Source of the DNA: Lenzites betulinus
Lineage: Eukaryota > Basidiomycota > Agaricomycetes > Polyporales > Polyporaceae
DNA length: 64,000 nt
Direction: 5' to 3'
Assembly: GCA_022264855.1 (NCBI GenBank)
Contig: JABYQU010000028.1
Span: 310,001-374,000 of the forward strand
Below, piece after piece: positions 1 to 10,414 of this stretch. The stretch's first letter is position 1. Every line of letters starts with the position of its first letter. The translations under genes were made by a program, and so were the position numbers. The notes under the pieces were generated by a model, which was not told where the DNA came from, searched no databases, and worked only from the letters and a program-made list of their open reading frames with translations.

Positions 1-100
1 GTTGAGTCGACGGAATGAGTCGGTCCCCGAGCGAATACTGAACGACGCCATCGCTGCCGCGCGGCATGGATACCAGGATATCAGGCGAATTGTTGGATAA
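1..100 (+). CDS. 3' end of a kinase-like gene (copy C0, partial)
   Basis: Only the last 32 codons lie in the window; the gene runs off the left edge and stops at TAA 98-100. The reading ends with the motif RHGYQDIRRIVG, almost the same as the C-terminus of copy C (7811) and copy C' (25091). The 3' flank, about 101-225, also resembles the flank of C at 7812-7930, including a shared CATTATGCTGTA stretch, so C0 is a C-type copy and the duplicated unit continues to the left of the window. The catalytic part is outside, so activity cannot be judged. Family assignment rests on paralogues inside this window. Confidence 0.75.
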   Translation, partial: LSRRNESVPERILNDAIAAARHGYQDIRRIVG

Positions 101-494
101 ATCGATCCCTGCTGTAAGCACCTCGACCTTGGTTCTTGTCTTTTGTTTCATCATGACACTGCAGATATTTGTAGCCCTCACGCATTATGCTGTATCGCTT
201 CTCTTACGCTCTGGGCAACTCAGCGCATCATGCTGTGGGTCCCCTGCATTCGTACCAACTTCTCAGTCGCCCTATACGTCTTGGGAGTCCGCCATAATAT
301 ATACACTGTTTCTCCGCAGATCTCCATCGTATCACATATCACATGTATTAGGAGCCGGATGAGCGTGTGAGTGCGCGTGGATGGACATAAGCCTAAGGAC
401 ACGGCGCTTCCGCCACGCCGTGGTTGTTGAACTTGACGATACACCTAGCGCCCTTCGTAAGTCCTAGTCTGCTTACGGAACCCACCCGAGAAGG
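101..494. other. Intergenic, C0 to A
   Basis: The first 120 bases are the duplicated 3' flank of the C-type gene. The rest holds no convincing exon; it should contain the C0 3' UTR and the promoter of A. Confidence 0.5.
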
Positions 495-1827
495 ATGGCT
501 GCACCGTCCAGGCGGGAACAAGCAGTGCTCTCTGAGGCGAATTTTGCAGAACGATTAGCGCAGCTCACGCGCGAGGGCTTCTTCAACCTCTCATCCGGGG
601 AGCAAACATGGCCGCCACGCTATCGCTTTCTCAAAGACCATGGGTACCAGCTGCGGCCACGATACTCGCCAAAATGGACCCCGTCTTGGGCCGGCACGAA
701 CCAGGATCCCTTCTCCTGTGAGGATGTTGTCGTTCTACGGGTGAGCATCAATGCGTCACTGCTTAGATTACCCGTCTTACCATGACATCTCATTGGGTTT
801 TATAGCATTATCAAATCATGGACGCGACCCGGATTTCCGACGGAAACCTCGTTGCTATCAAAGCATGTCTCAGAGACAGGCCGGAGCTGTACATTGCACA
901 GTACCTTTCGTCGTTGGACGACCGCCGGAACCATTGCGTCAAAGTATACGAGATTCTGCCCGACCCGAGCGATCCCGAGCGGGCTTTGATGATCATGCCC
1001 TACCTTAGGCCATGCAATGACCCCGACTTCGCTACCCTAGGTGATGTTGTCGAGTTTATAGATCAGACAATCGAGGTCAGTCTTGAGTTGTCAGGCGTGG
1101 ATCTATAATCCCATCTTAGATCCCTCTAGGGACTTCTCTTCATGCACCAACACAATGTAGCTCATCGGTAGGCAACCCCACACGTGTGTAACGATTGTAA
1201 TCTGAAAATGGTATCTTCAGTGACATTTCAACCCCTAATGTTATGATGGACGCCAAGGCTCTATACCCAATGGGCCACCATCCCGTTCGAATAGAGTCTA
1301 GTCCTGATATGCAAACTTCCGCCTCACCACTCCCGCGGGCGGGTCGCAACATACAATACTTCTACATCGACTTCGGCTTGTCCTCACACTTTCCGCCAGG
1401 CACTTCTTCCTTAGTTACTGGGGATGTCGGAAGGGCGTACGTCCCCGAAATTACCAGTGTGGCGCCGTACGATGCGTACATGGTCGACATCTTTGCGCTC
1501 GGCGACCTTTACCTCAAAGAAATCGAGCAAGTAAGGTTACCGCCCCCCGTGAGGTGATATTTTTATTGACCCTCGCTGAAGAAGTTTCTGAACGTGGAAT
1601 TCTTGCCCTCGCTTACCGTGCCTATGACACAAACGCAACCGGGGCTCCGACCGTCAGCAGCGCAGGTCTCTGAACAGTGGACGAAGATGCGAGCGTCCTT
1701 CAATGATGCGTCGTTACGCTGGCGTCTGGTACCGAAGGACGAGAAACCCCTCGAACGAGTGGTCAACGACACCGTCGCTGTAGCCTGGGAGGGAGTTTAT
1801 CGCTTGAAGAAATTCGTCGCCCCTTAG
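495..1827 (+). CDS. Lineage-specific protein kinase-like protein, copy A
   Basis: Five exons fit cleanly: 495-740, 806-1075, 1130-1167, 1221-1530 and 1582-1827, giving about 369 residues. The N-terminal module carries LRPRYSPKWTPSW and GTNxDP..CED, as in Agaricomycete expanded kinase families. The kinase signs follow in order: VAIK (ATP-binding lysine) near residue 95, a catalytic loop HRDISTPNVMMD formed across the 1167/1221 splice, and YIDFGLS. A PEI..PYDAYMVD stretch stands where APE and the subdomain IX Asp belong. No glycine-rich loop is visible before VAIK. The C-terminal helix set, about 80 residues, is shared by all copies. Substrate is unknown. Activity is plausible, since K, HRD, N and DFG are all present, but unproved. 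Its inverted twin is A' at 27608-28947, nearly identical except in the first 35 residues. Confidence 0.85.
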
Positions 1828-2431
1828 AATGCCGCAGGTCGACCACGCATGGGCTATCAACCTCCGACTTCCCAAGCTTCTCCGCGCATGGGCAAGCCGA
1901 TGGCACAGGCTCACTCACCAATAGAAGCCGAGCAGAGAAAAATCTGATGGCGTGCGGTGGACCACCACGCGCGATGCAGGAGGCAAAACGGGGCTCTGTG
2001 CGCGTGTAAAGGTTTTATTGAATCCGGTATGACGTGTACATATATCGCGATGCCTGTGCCGTGCGTCGGGCAGGATATCGATGCCCGATGGACACACACA
2101 ATAAGTGAAGCATATCTACGGGAACCGCTGGCACATGGGACATATCTACAGTCCAGACTCCAGAGGACTAGCAACGTCGAAGTCATGCGCTACAAAATAC
2201 AACACACAGAATGTAGTGGATAGCGTGATGGAACACAGCAAATGGAGGAAAGCGCGTAATCATAAAGGAGACAGTAGCGAAAGCCAATGATAAGTAGAGG
2301 AAGTGGTGGCGTTCGGCGTTCGGTGATTGGTGACATAACATAAGTATTGGGGGGCACAGTGGAGCAGCCTGTGGGACAGTGTGAAAGGGGACGAACGAGG
2401 AGAGGAGGGAACAAGGGGAGCAGGACAGTGG
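1828..2431. other. Intergenic, convergent 3' ends of A and TMcc-a
   Basis: No exon-like reading is supported. It should contain the 3' UTRs of A (+) and TMcc-a (-). In the inverted copy, most of the stretch from here to the middle of B is missing: only about 360 bp separate A' from the B remnant. Confidence 0.5.
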
Positions 2432-3525
2432 TTACGTTACTACCAACGGAATCTCATTCTCAGACAATACATCCTCCCACTCTTCGTCGGATTGCTCAGC
2501 CAGCTCAATGACTGAGAGGTCCAATAGGTTGATGGTGTCGGATACCTGGGAGCGCGAGGACATCTGCTTGTGATTGCGACGCACAGCGCGCGCCATGGCA
2601 CGCCTGCGAGATAGTGGCGTGCTCTGCTTCCGGCGTAGAACAGCGCGATTGCTCCTTGGTTCCAAGTCGGAAGAGGTATCGTCGGCGGATGGTCGCAGAT
2701 CATGGGAGGTCGCCGGGAAAAGCGGTTGTTGGAACGTATTGTCGGGCGACGAGTCAGTATTTTCGCCCATGGCGGTGTTTTCTCCAGTGGCTTGACAGTC
2801 GAAAGCGAAATTTGGAGTGGTGGCGTCTGCTGCCCCAGTCTGAATCGCCTCCCCTGTCAACGAAGGTGCGACTTGGAGGACTGCACTATCTGGTGTAGGC
2901 AGAGGAGGGCTATCTGTGTCCAACGCGTGAGATATATGTTGTCAGACGTGCCACGGTTGGAGGGGACACTTACCTGGAGTGTCGGCATTGGATACAGCTG
3001 CAAGTCTTCGCCATGTTTCCAACCTCTGAATTTCGAGGAGACTCTCTTCCTGTAGCTGGTGTGAGACTGGCGAACTTGAGAAAAGCATATATGCAACGCA
3101 CGGATATGTTGACACTAATCGACTTAATGTCGTAACACGCCAGGTTTATCTTGCCAGTAAGGCCATTCACCATATTCGCAAAATCTTGTAGGCAGTTTGA
3201 GGCCTGGTTTACCTCTACCCGCAGCTGGTCCGCATGATCACGTAGTCTTTCATACTACGATCAGCGACCACACCAAGTACTGATAATTCGACCAGCGTTA
3301 GTGTACTCACGCTTTCAACCGTTCTGTAAACACAAATATGTTGTGGGCATTCAACAGACGTTGTTCGACGCACGAAGCGTAGAAAGCAGTAGTCCCTTCA
3401 AGAAGTGCGAAGAGGACGGTGATCTTCTTCGATGGTAACTGATGATAGGCATATACCAATAGGGAGGCACCTCCCATACCCATGACGCCTGCTGCGATAT
3501 CCCAACCATTGAAGAAGTCGAACAT
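2432..3525 (-). CDS. Small membrane-anchored coiled-coil protein, TMcc-a
   Basis: Start at 3525, stop at 2432-2434. Exon 1 (3525-3311) encodes MFDFFNGWDIAAGVMGMGG and one hydrophobic span ending in a YHQLPSKK basic stop. Exon 2 starts at about 3246 with the helical LRDHADQLRVEVNQ. A 49-nt intron leads to a third exon reading HQLQEESLLEIQRLETWRR, a leucine-rich coiled coil. The last exon is about 160 residues, Ser/Pro/acidic and probably disordered, with a basic patch of Arg/Lys in the middle. Total about 300 residues. It belongs with TMcc-b (29521) and TMcc-c (35063), which share one membrane span, a basic edge and an EVNQ-type helix. I know no function for the family. It is head-to-head with kinase B, 694 bp apart. 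The exon 2 acceptor is the weakest point of the model. Confidence 0.65.
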
Positions 3526-4219
3526 AGCAGTGACTGTAAAAGAAACGGGGAGGGAACGAGGAAAAATAGGAGTGCAAAACCCATTCCGATGACCCTTATG
3601 TGCGTGGCGGACGCATGCGCCTCGTGGGGGAGGCACGAAGCATCGATATCACAGCCATACTACTTCTCCCGAGGGGGGGCCTATCATGAAGCACTCGCTC
3701 CAAGCCAGAGAAGCCCTCTGTCGACTCGTACTGACGGATCGATATATACACCCTGATTGTTGAATGACCAGAACGCTGGGCTCTGAGCACTGAGCTGTAG
3801 GGATAGTCGAGAGAGTACCATTAGATGAGAGAGTTCTCCTGTCTAGAAGGCGATAAAGCCACTGAATACGATCTCAGAGGACTTGGGGAGCGCATGATGG
3901 TGGGAGGCGTACCGGGACGCAGACAGCGAGCTCAAGGACGCTGCCACAAGTGTTGTACTAGGTATAAAGCTGCGAAGGACGCCCACTAGTACAAGTTGCG
4001 GCTGCGCTGGCTCTTATAAGAAGCGTGGGAACGTGAGCTTAGACGCTTACTAACATGTTAGACAACAAACACCTGTTTCGGTTAGATCGTTCTGGCGCTT
4101 TACTCACCTCACTCACTCAGTCGGAACGTTCACGTTGAACAACAACTTTCCTATCATCATTCAGGTGAGTTGATCGCTAGCTGGACAATCATTGCGTAGG
4201 CTCAAGATGCGCGATGTAG
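3526..4219. promoter_or_regulatory. Shared upstream region of TMcc-a (-) and kinase B (+)
   Basis: Two divergent starts lie at 3525 and 4220, so both promoters must be in this 694-bp stretch. I see no clear TATA box or repeated operator. It parallels the 573-bp stretch between A' and TMcc-b. Confidence 0.5.
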
Positions 4220-5537
4220 ATGCTCGACAGAAGCAAACTCCCTAGATATGCTTTCATGTCTCCGGCTGTACAGGAGGGATACGACGAAATGACCCGGAAG
4301 GGCACATATGCTCTCACTTCAGCCGAGAAAATCTGGAGGGACAAGCAACCCTATCTCATAGCGCGAGGATATTCTCTTCGACCACGGTATTCACGGGACT
4401 GGGAACCCTCGTGGAGCGGTACAAATATTGATCCGCATTACTGCGAAGATTCAATTGTATCCACGGTAAGCCGTGGCCCGCTTCTGAGGATCTCAGTGTT
4501 CCCCGATTGACGGTTAGTAGACCGTGAATGTTATAGACGCTAGATCTTCAGGGGGGGAACTAGTTGCAATCAAACGGTTGATAACACAGAGTCAAGAGAT
4601 AGAAATTGCGCAATTTGTCACCGCGACCAAGCATCCGCACAACCATTGCGTCCCCATGCTAGATTCCTTCCCAGACCCAGAGGATCCCAATTGGTTTTTT
4701 ATAGTCATGCCTTACTTGAGGCTTTTCAACAACCCCGAATTTGAGCTGGTCGGAGAAGTCGTCGAATTCATTCGCCAAATGCTGGAGGTGGGTATTTAGA
4801 ACCACAACCTGGCACCTCGCTAATGTATGTCTTTGCAGGGTCTCGAATTTCTCCACTCCAACTCTATCGCACACAGGTATGGCCGTGTACATCATTGTAC
4901 AGGGATGCTCATCCGCAGCGGCAGAGACATATCAATACTCAACATCATGATGGACGGACGTCCATTGTACCCCCAAGGTCACCATCCCGTCAGGCACATG
5001 TACTCCGCGGACGCGCTCAACCTTGTCACGCCTTTGCGCCGAATCGACCATCGGATCGAATACTTCTACATCGACTTCGGACTTTCAGTGCGGTTTCCCC
5101 CCGGAGCGTCTCCGCTTGTCCTGGGGTACATTGGCCGCGGAAAGAACGTGCCTGAGATATCTGCGACCGTGCCCTGGGATGCGTACAAGGCCGATGTCTG
5201 TGCTCTTGGCAACGTCTTCCACAAGGCGTTTCTGCAGGTGCGTACTACCACCCTATCACCGTCTGCCAATGAGGCTCGAGCAACGAGCGCGCAGGAATAT
5301 CGTGATACGGACTTCATCAAACCGCTCGTCGATTGCATGAGACAGCACGAGCCTCAATCACGGCCTGCTGCGCACGAGCTCGTCACCATGTTTCAACAGC
5401 TATGCAAGCTGGAGCACCCGTCAAAATCCCGATGGAGATTGAGCGCGAGGACCGAATCCGTCCCCGAACGAGTGTTGTACGACGTCGTCGCCGCGACACG
5501 AGGCGGGATACTGGACCTGAAGCGATTTGTTGGCTGA
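4220..5537 (+). CDS. Lineage-specific protein kinase-like protein, copy B
   Basis: Exons 4220-4465, 4521-4787, 4839-4876, 4925-5237 and 5295-5537 give about 368 residues. The first exon counted from this ATG is 246 nt, the same as in A and A', which supports the start. Signatures: LRPRYSRDWEPSW, GELVAIK, the split catalytic loop HRDISILNIMMD, YIDFGLSVRFPPG, and PEISATVPWDAYKADVCALG for the APE/subdomain IX part. A DFIKPLVDCMRQ segment and a basic C-terminus follow. No glycine loop is seen. B is intact here, but its inverted counterpart survives only as a broken tail at 27059-27245. It shares its promoter stretch with TMcc-a. Function is unknown beyond the kinase fold. Confidence 0.85.
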
Positions 5538-6400
5538 CCATCGCCGTTTCGTACGCTCCCCCCTTCCTCTCGGGCTCCTCGATTCGTCTAAACGCTCTTC
5601 TTTATCTAGTACCCAATCCGGAAGCTCGCAACGTCGTGACACCGCGGTTGCATCGTTGTGCGCTGCGATCCAGGCTCGCTATGCCTTTCGCTCCGCCGTA
5701 CACTACTTCGAGCTCGTAACAGTGCAGAAGCTCGGGAATACACCGCCTCGTGCGTCGAGTCGTCACCTGCGAGAAGAATCAACATAGGGAAAGTCTAGGC
5801 AGCAACGGCGTGCGATCTGTGTGTAAGTAAATGCACCATGCGCAGAAGAGGACTCTTGCAGTGAGTGTAAGCTTCTCTGTCACCGTAAACCGAGTCTTGT
5901 CTCACCGGGCACGTCGGCTCCCACTTGTTGACCCAGGTTAGCATATCTACACGTGCTCGCAATGCGGGAATGCGAGCATCGTGGTGCGGGGTAATATTGC
6001 GTCGTACGGTTGGACGTACAGCACGAAAGACTATCGCTTAGCCTTCACTCGTGCACCCCTTGTGGTGGTGTCATACTATGCAGGCTTGCGTATCGAAGGA
6101 AATGTAGGTGAACGATGCATGTAGCCAAAGAGGCGCTATGATAGAATGGAGTACATGAAGGCATGTCGGATGATAGTTAACATCCGCAGTGTTGGTACCT
6201 TGCGTTTCAGGCTCGTCCGTTGACTCAGTCCACTCGACCGCCGAGAGCGTGCGCGGAGAGCTGAGTTGTGGGAGCACATGTGGATACCCGGCCCGTCCGG
6301 CAGTTAAGAAGTGCTCCTAGTTAAATAAGACCGACTTGCTGATGACACAGAGAATTCCAAGCGCTTGCCTATAGATCATCGCACTCGAGTACGGTAGTCC
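5538..6400. other. Intergenic B to C, also present in the inverted copy
   Basis: No gene is seen. Much of this stretch is recognisable on the other strand at about 26500-27055, for example the shared GAGAAGAATCAACA and GGGAAAGTCTAGGCAGCAACGG. About 285 bp at 5820-6104 have no counterpart on the right, marking an insertion here or a deletion there. Confidence 0.6.
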
Positions 6401-7811
6401 GTGCATCCTTGCGTCCTGTTACGCACCACGAGAGCCAAATGGTCCGTCCATTCTAGTCGTTTTCATATCTGCTCAACTAATTCTACACAGCTTCCCGATC
6501 GGAGTAAACTTCCTGGCGATGCATTCATGTCTCCACAAGCCGCCCAGATATGCGAGGAGGCGGCGCGGAAAGGCATTTATAATCTTTCACCACTCGAATC
6601 AATGTGGAGGGACAAGCAGCCGCATCTCCGTGCACGAGGATATTCCCTCCGACCGCGGTACGCGAAAGGCTGGCAACCGTCGTGGACTGGCACAAACATC
6701 GATCCATTTTACTGTGAAGACTCGATCATTTCGAGAGTATACCACAGCGCCCTTCTTATACAGACAGATATAATGACCATTCCTCATAGACAATGCATGT
6801 CATTGACGCGAGGTCCTCTGATGGCACACTGGTCGCGATCAAGCATGTGAAAAGCAGGGGCCAGGAGGTAGAAATTTCGCAGTTTGTCACGTCCACCAAG
6901 CACCCGCACAACCATTGTGTACCCGTCAAGGATCTCTTTCCGGACCCTGATGACCCTGAATGGTCATTCATGGTCATTCCGTATCTGAGGCCCTTCAACG
7001 ACCCCGAATTCGAATTGATTGGGGATGTCATCGAGTTCATCTCGCAGGTGTTAGAGGTGCGTTGTTTTGCGGCGAGAGACCAGTTCACCTGCTCATGTTC
7101 CCAGGGCCTATCATTTCTTCACTCCAACTCCATCGCTCACCGGTATGGCCCACCGTATCCTAACCGTGCTCAAGTACTGATAGGCTCGGGCAGGGATATA
7201 TCTTCACTGAACGTGATGATGGACGGACGGCCATTGTACCCCAAAGGTCATCATCCAATGAGAATAAGGGCCTCCATCGACCTGCTAGAAGCCGCGACAC
7301 CATTGCGCCGAATTGACCATCGGATCGAGTACTTCTACATCGACTTCGGGCTGTCGGTACGGTTACCCCCCGGCGCGTCCCCGCTCGTCTTGGGGTACAT
7401 CGGGCGTGGTTCCGAAGTACCTGAGATATCTGGGACTGTGCCATGGGATGCATACAAGGCGGACGTTTGCGCTCTCGGAAATCTCTTATACGAGGAGTTC
7501 CTGGAGGTACGCTGGCCAAAGTATCGGGTTCTTTGGATGAGGCTCACATCCTGGAACACTCGCAGAAATATTGCGACACAGACTTCATCAAGCCACTTGT
7601 GGATTGCATGCGGCAACGACAACCTGACCTTCGGCCAGGCGCCGGCGAGCTCATCAGGATGTTCCAACAACTCTGCAATATCGCAAACCCATCCAAGTCT
7701 CGCTGGAGTCGGCTCAGCCCGCGGAACGAAGCAGCCCCCGAACGAATACTGAAAGACGCCATCGCTGCCGCACGGCACGGATACCATGATATCAGGCGAA
7801 TTGTTGGATAA
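6401..7811 (+). CDS. Lineage-specific protein kinase-like protein, copy C
   Basis: Exons 2-5 are secure: 6790-7056, 7105-7142, 7194-7506 and 7566-7811, with lengths as in B. They encode GTLVAIK, the split loop HRDISSLNVMMD, YIDFGLSVRLPPG, PEISGTVPWDAYKADVCALG and the family C-terminus. Exon 1 ends at 6736. Its 5' limit is uncertain: the position matching the ATG of A and B is 6491, where C reads CTT right after an acceptor-like CTAATTCTACACAG. The in-frame ATG at 6401 is used here as a provisional start; alternatives are an unseen upstream exon or the ATG at 6528. All catalytic signatures are present. The 3' part is close to C0 and C'. Confidence 0.8.
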
Positions 7812-8345
7812 CTCGACCTCTGCTGTAAGCCCCTCCACCGTGGTTCCAAATTGTCTTGCGTCTCATCATGACACTGCAGATATGTTGCCCCTCACGCATT
7901 ATGCTGTACCGCTGCTGCTACGCTCCGCTGTTTCGAACGTACATCTGGACGCTTGAAGTGCACGCAGGAGCGTCGGCCCGCAAGTGCACCGTGACGATGC
8001 ACTGATTGCAATCCTGCGGGATTCAAGCCTCCGAAGGACCCCGACGCTGATCTGGACGACTCCAAAGTCGCTCTCGCTGTCCACTCGCTGTCCACGGTTG
8101 CGCTTGTCGGTCCTCGAAAACAGAAGGCGGGGCTCGTGAAGCCACATCCTGCGAGGGCGCGACGTTAGAAATGACTGCAAGTGCTATTGATGCGTTTGTG
8201 ATCTGGTATTCCATGTCTTACTTCGCTGTCTGTTATGTGATTGCGGTATGGATCTGTAGCGATCCGCAAGTACGAACGATATATGTTATGTCCACCACTT
8301 CAGGGCGGGGATCTAAAATCTTACCCGACCAGCAACACCGCGCTG
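7812..8345. other. Intergenic, C to QNG1
   Basis: The homology between C and C' continues only to about 7834, and that between C and C0 to about 7930. The rest shows no supported exon and should hold the converging 3' UTRs of C and QNG1. The edge of the accessory block lies here. Confidence 0.5.
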
Positions 8346-9900
8346 TCAGTACCATATAGACCGCGTGCGATGGATGGGGAGCATCGGCACGGTCTCTGCC
8401 CCGTCAACGCCGTTCTCGCTGTCCTCCACGAGCTTCGCAAGGTCCCACAGGTAAAAGTCGATCAGCACGCTGCTCACTTCCCCCTCTCCCCCACTCTCCT
8501 CCCCGTCGCCATCTGAGGCTTCCTCCCCCGCCAGCCGGAGAATTTCCTGGCGGACGCGCTCGACAGCGACGATGCTGGCGGCGCGGATAGCGACCTCCTC
8601 GGGTGCCCCTGGCGCAAGCGGGATGCGTGCGCGTAGGAGCTTCGTGAGCGCGGGCGAGTACGTGAGGATGCGGAGGTGGTGCAGGATCTGCGGCACGCGG
8701 TAGTCGGCGAACATCGTGAGCTCGTGGATCGACGCGCCCAGGGGGCCCGGGAAGAGCGGGTGTGGCGAGGAAGCGCATGGGAACGAGGCATCTGCGGGGT
8801 AGAACGCGGCCCAGGTCTCGGCGACGAGGATTTGTGCGCGTTTCCAGAGGTAGACTTAATGGGAAAGGGGAGTGCCTGAGTACGCGCTGGGCGACGGGAG
8901 AGTGCGAAGAAGACCTACTTCTTCGGCCTTCGCAGATCGTCTCGTCCCGGAAGGACGGGAAGCTTTTTGTGACCATCTTTACCAGCTGTAGCGTGGTTCC
9001 GCACTCGTCGTGCCGCGCGCGGAACGCCTCCAGGAAGCCATAGAACGAGCTGTTGTACTTCTATGAAACTCCGTCAGGATCATTGGTCCCGGTAAGTACT
9101 GCTTGCAGATCGCGACGCACCTCACAGAGAATCGCTCCGTTCTGCCTCAGGACAGCGATGCGCTCCCGCAAGAGCGGTATACGCTCGAGACACTGTGGCG
9201 CGGGGCGGAATACGTGCTCAATGAGCGCGTCCGGGCACCGCGCCTCGGACGCATAGAACGAGGGGTCCGTGATGGGGATGCCCTCCTCGAGCGCTACCAC
9301 ACAAACGCCGTCAGCCATTAAACTTTTTGCCTTTCCCGCGCGCACTCACCTCGGTTAACTGCCGCCACAAGCGACCAGTATCCCGTGTGGACGACGGTCT
9401 CGCTGTCTGCGTCCCACCCCGCGCGCCACGCGACCCCGTACCGGCCGCGCTGGCCCTCGCGCTCGGACCAGAAGCTGAAGTTGAGCGAGGAGATGAGGAA
9501 GATCCAGTCGAGGGTCGCGCGCGTGGACGGGTCGGACCACGCGAACGGCTCGGCGGGGCAGAGGTGCAGTGGGTGCGTGCGCCAGGTGCGCGGCGTGTAG
9601 GAATCGCGGCGCATCTGCGCGCGGACGTACTGTGCCGCTGAGGCGATGCCGTTCTCGTTCAGAGCGACAAGATTGAGTGTCTGGAGGACGAGAGGAGTCA
9701 GCACATGTGGTGAAATGTGGATATGGTAGGCGTACTTTGACTGCCCATTGCGACGTTTCTAAGACGGGGTTCACGCCGTCGGTGTATGTGTCTCTAGGTA
9801 TGGGTCTATTATCTCCAGCTTGAACGTCATCATTAGTGTGCCGAGCAGAGTGTCGTCCAGGGGCAAGAGTAAGACTCGGAGCGAGGATAGTCACGGTCAT
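8346..9900 (-). CDS. QNG1: Queuosine 5'-phosphate N-glycosylase/hydrolase (queuosine salvage, DUF2419 family)
   Basis: The family releases queuine from queuosine 5'-phosphate so that the base can be put into tRNA again. Several short introns interrupt it, at about 9690-9745, 9288-9345, 9080-9135 and near 8860. The ordered conserved blocks are NPVLETSQWA, LDWIFLISSLNFSFW, GYWSLVAAVNRALEEG, IPITDPSFY, PLLRERIAVLRQNGAILCE, YNSSFYGFLEAF, FPSFRDE, WKRAQILVAETW, MFADYRVPQILHHL, and a C-terminal EEVAIRAASIVAVE helix. The FADYRVPQ and LNFSFW blocks are diagnostic for the family. The ATG at 9900 gives a 50-residue leader before NPVLE that I cannot confirm. The gene is divergent from CCT8. Confidence 0.87.
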
Positions 9901-10414
9901 CGTGCCGTCGGCTGATACAGATCACCCAGAAAGTAATTACGCCTCTGATTATGGCGGTGAAGAGAGTTGAGTTTAATGTACTTGAGCTTCCGGCCTTCGT
10001 CGTCGCGTGAGCAGCATGAGGAGTGTGGACGGTGTATACATTGTTTTCACGCATGAAACGCAACGGATTGCTGATTTTCGGTCAAAAAGTACCGCAGGGT
10101 TAGGGTTACACAAGATGCTGATCCTGGCTTGTAGATGCGTTTCCCTTCCATGGAGAGTTGAAACGCGCGGTGAAGATATCATGTTCAGCTGTTCCAATAC
10201 CGCAGAGAGGTGCGAGTGGTAGAGCGGAGGGAGAAGAGGCAAGCGGAATATATTGAAGCGATTAAAACGAGCGCTTGCATACTTCTCGATTAGACCAGCG
10301 TATACAGGCGCCCACGCCCGACGAAATGCGTCCTCGGCTTTACCTGCAGCTCTACTTCCGCCTCTCCAGACACCTTCCCTACACCTCGCTCGATAAACCA
10401 AAGCGAAACACAGG
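9901..10414. promoter_or_regulatory. Divergent promoter region of QNG1 (-) and CCT8 (+)
   Basis: Both starts face outward from this 514-bp stretch. It holds a GGGTTAGGGTTA element at 10097-10108, listed separately. No other element is clear. Confidence 0.5.
10097..10108 (+). promoter_or_regulatory. Telobox-like element GGGTTAGGGTTA
   Basis: Nearly two TTAGGG units sit about 310 bp upstream of the CCT8 start. Short TTAGGG motifs inside chromosomes can be binding sites for telobox/Myb-type factors; whether this one is used is not known. A longer copy in the opposite orientation lies 3' of CCT8 at 13298-13313. Confidence 0.35.
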
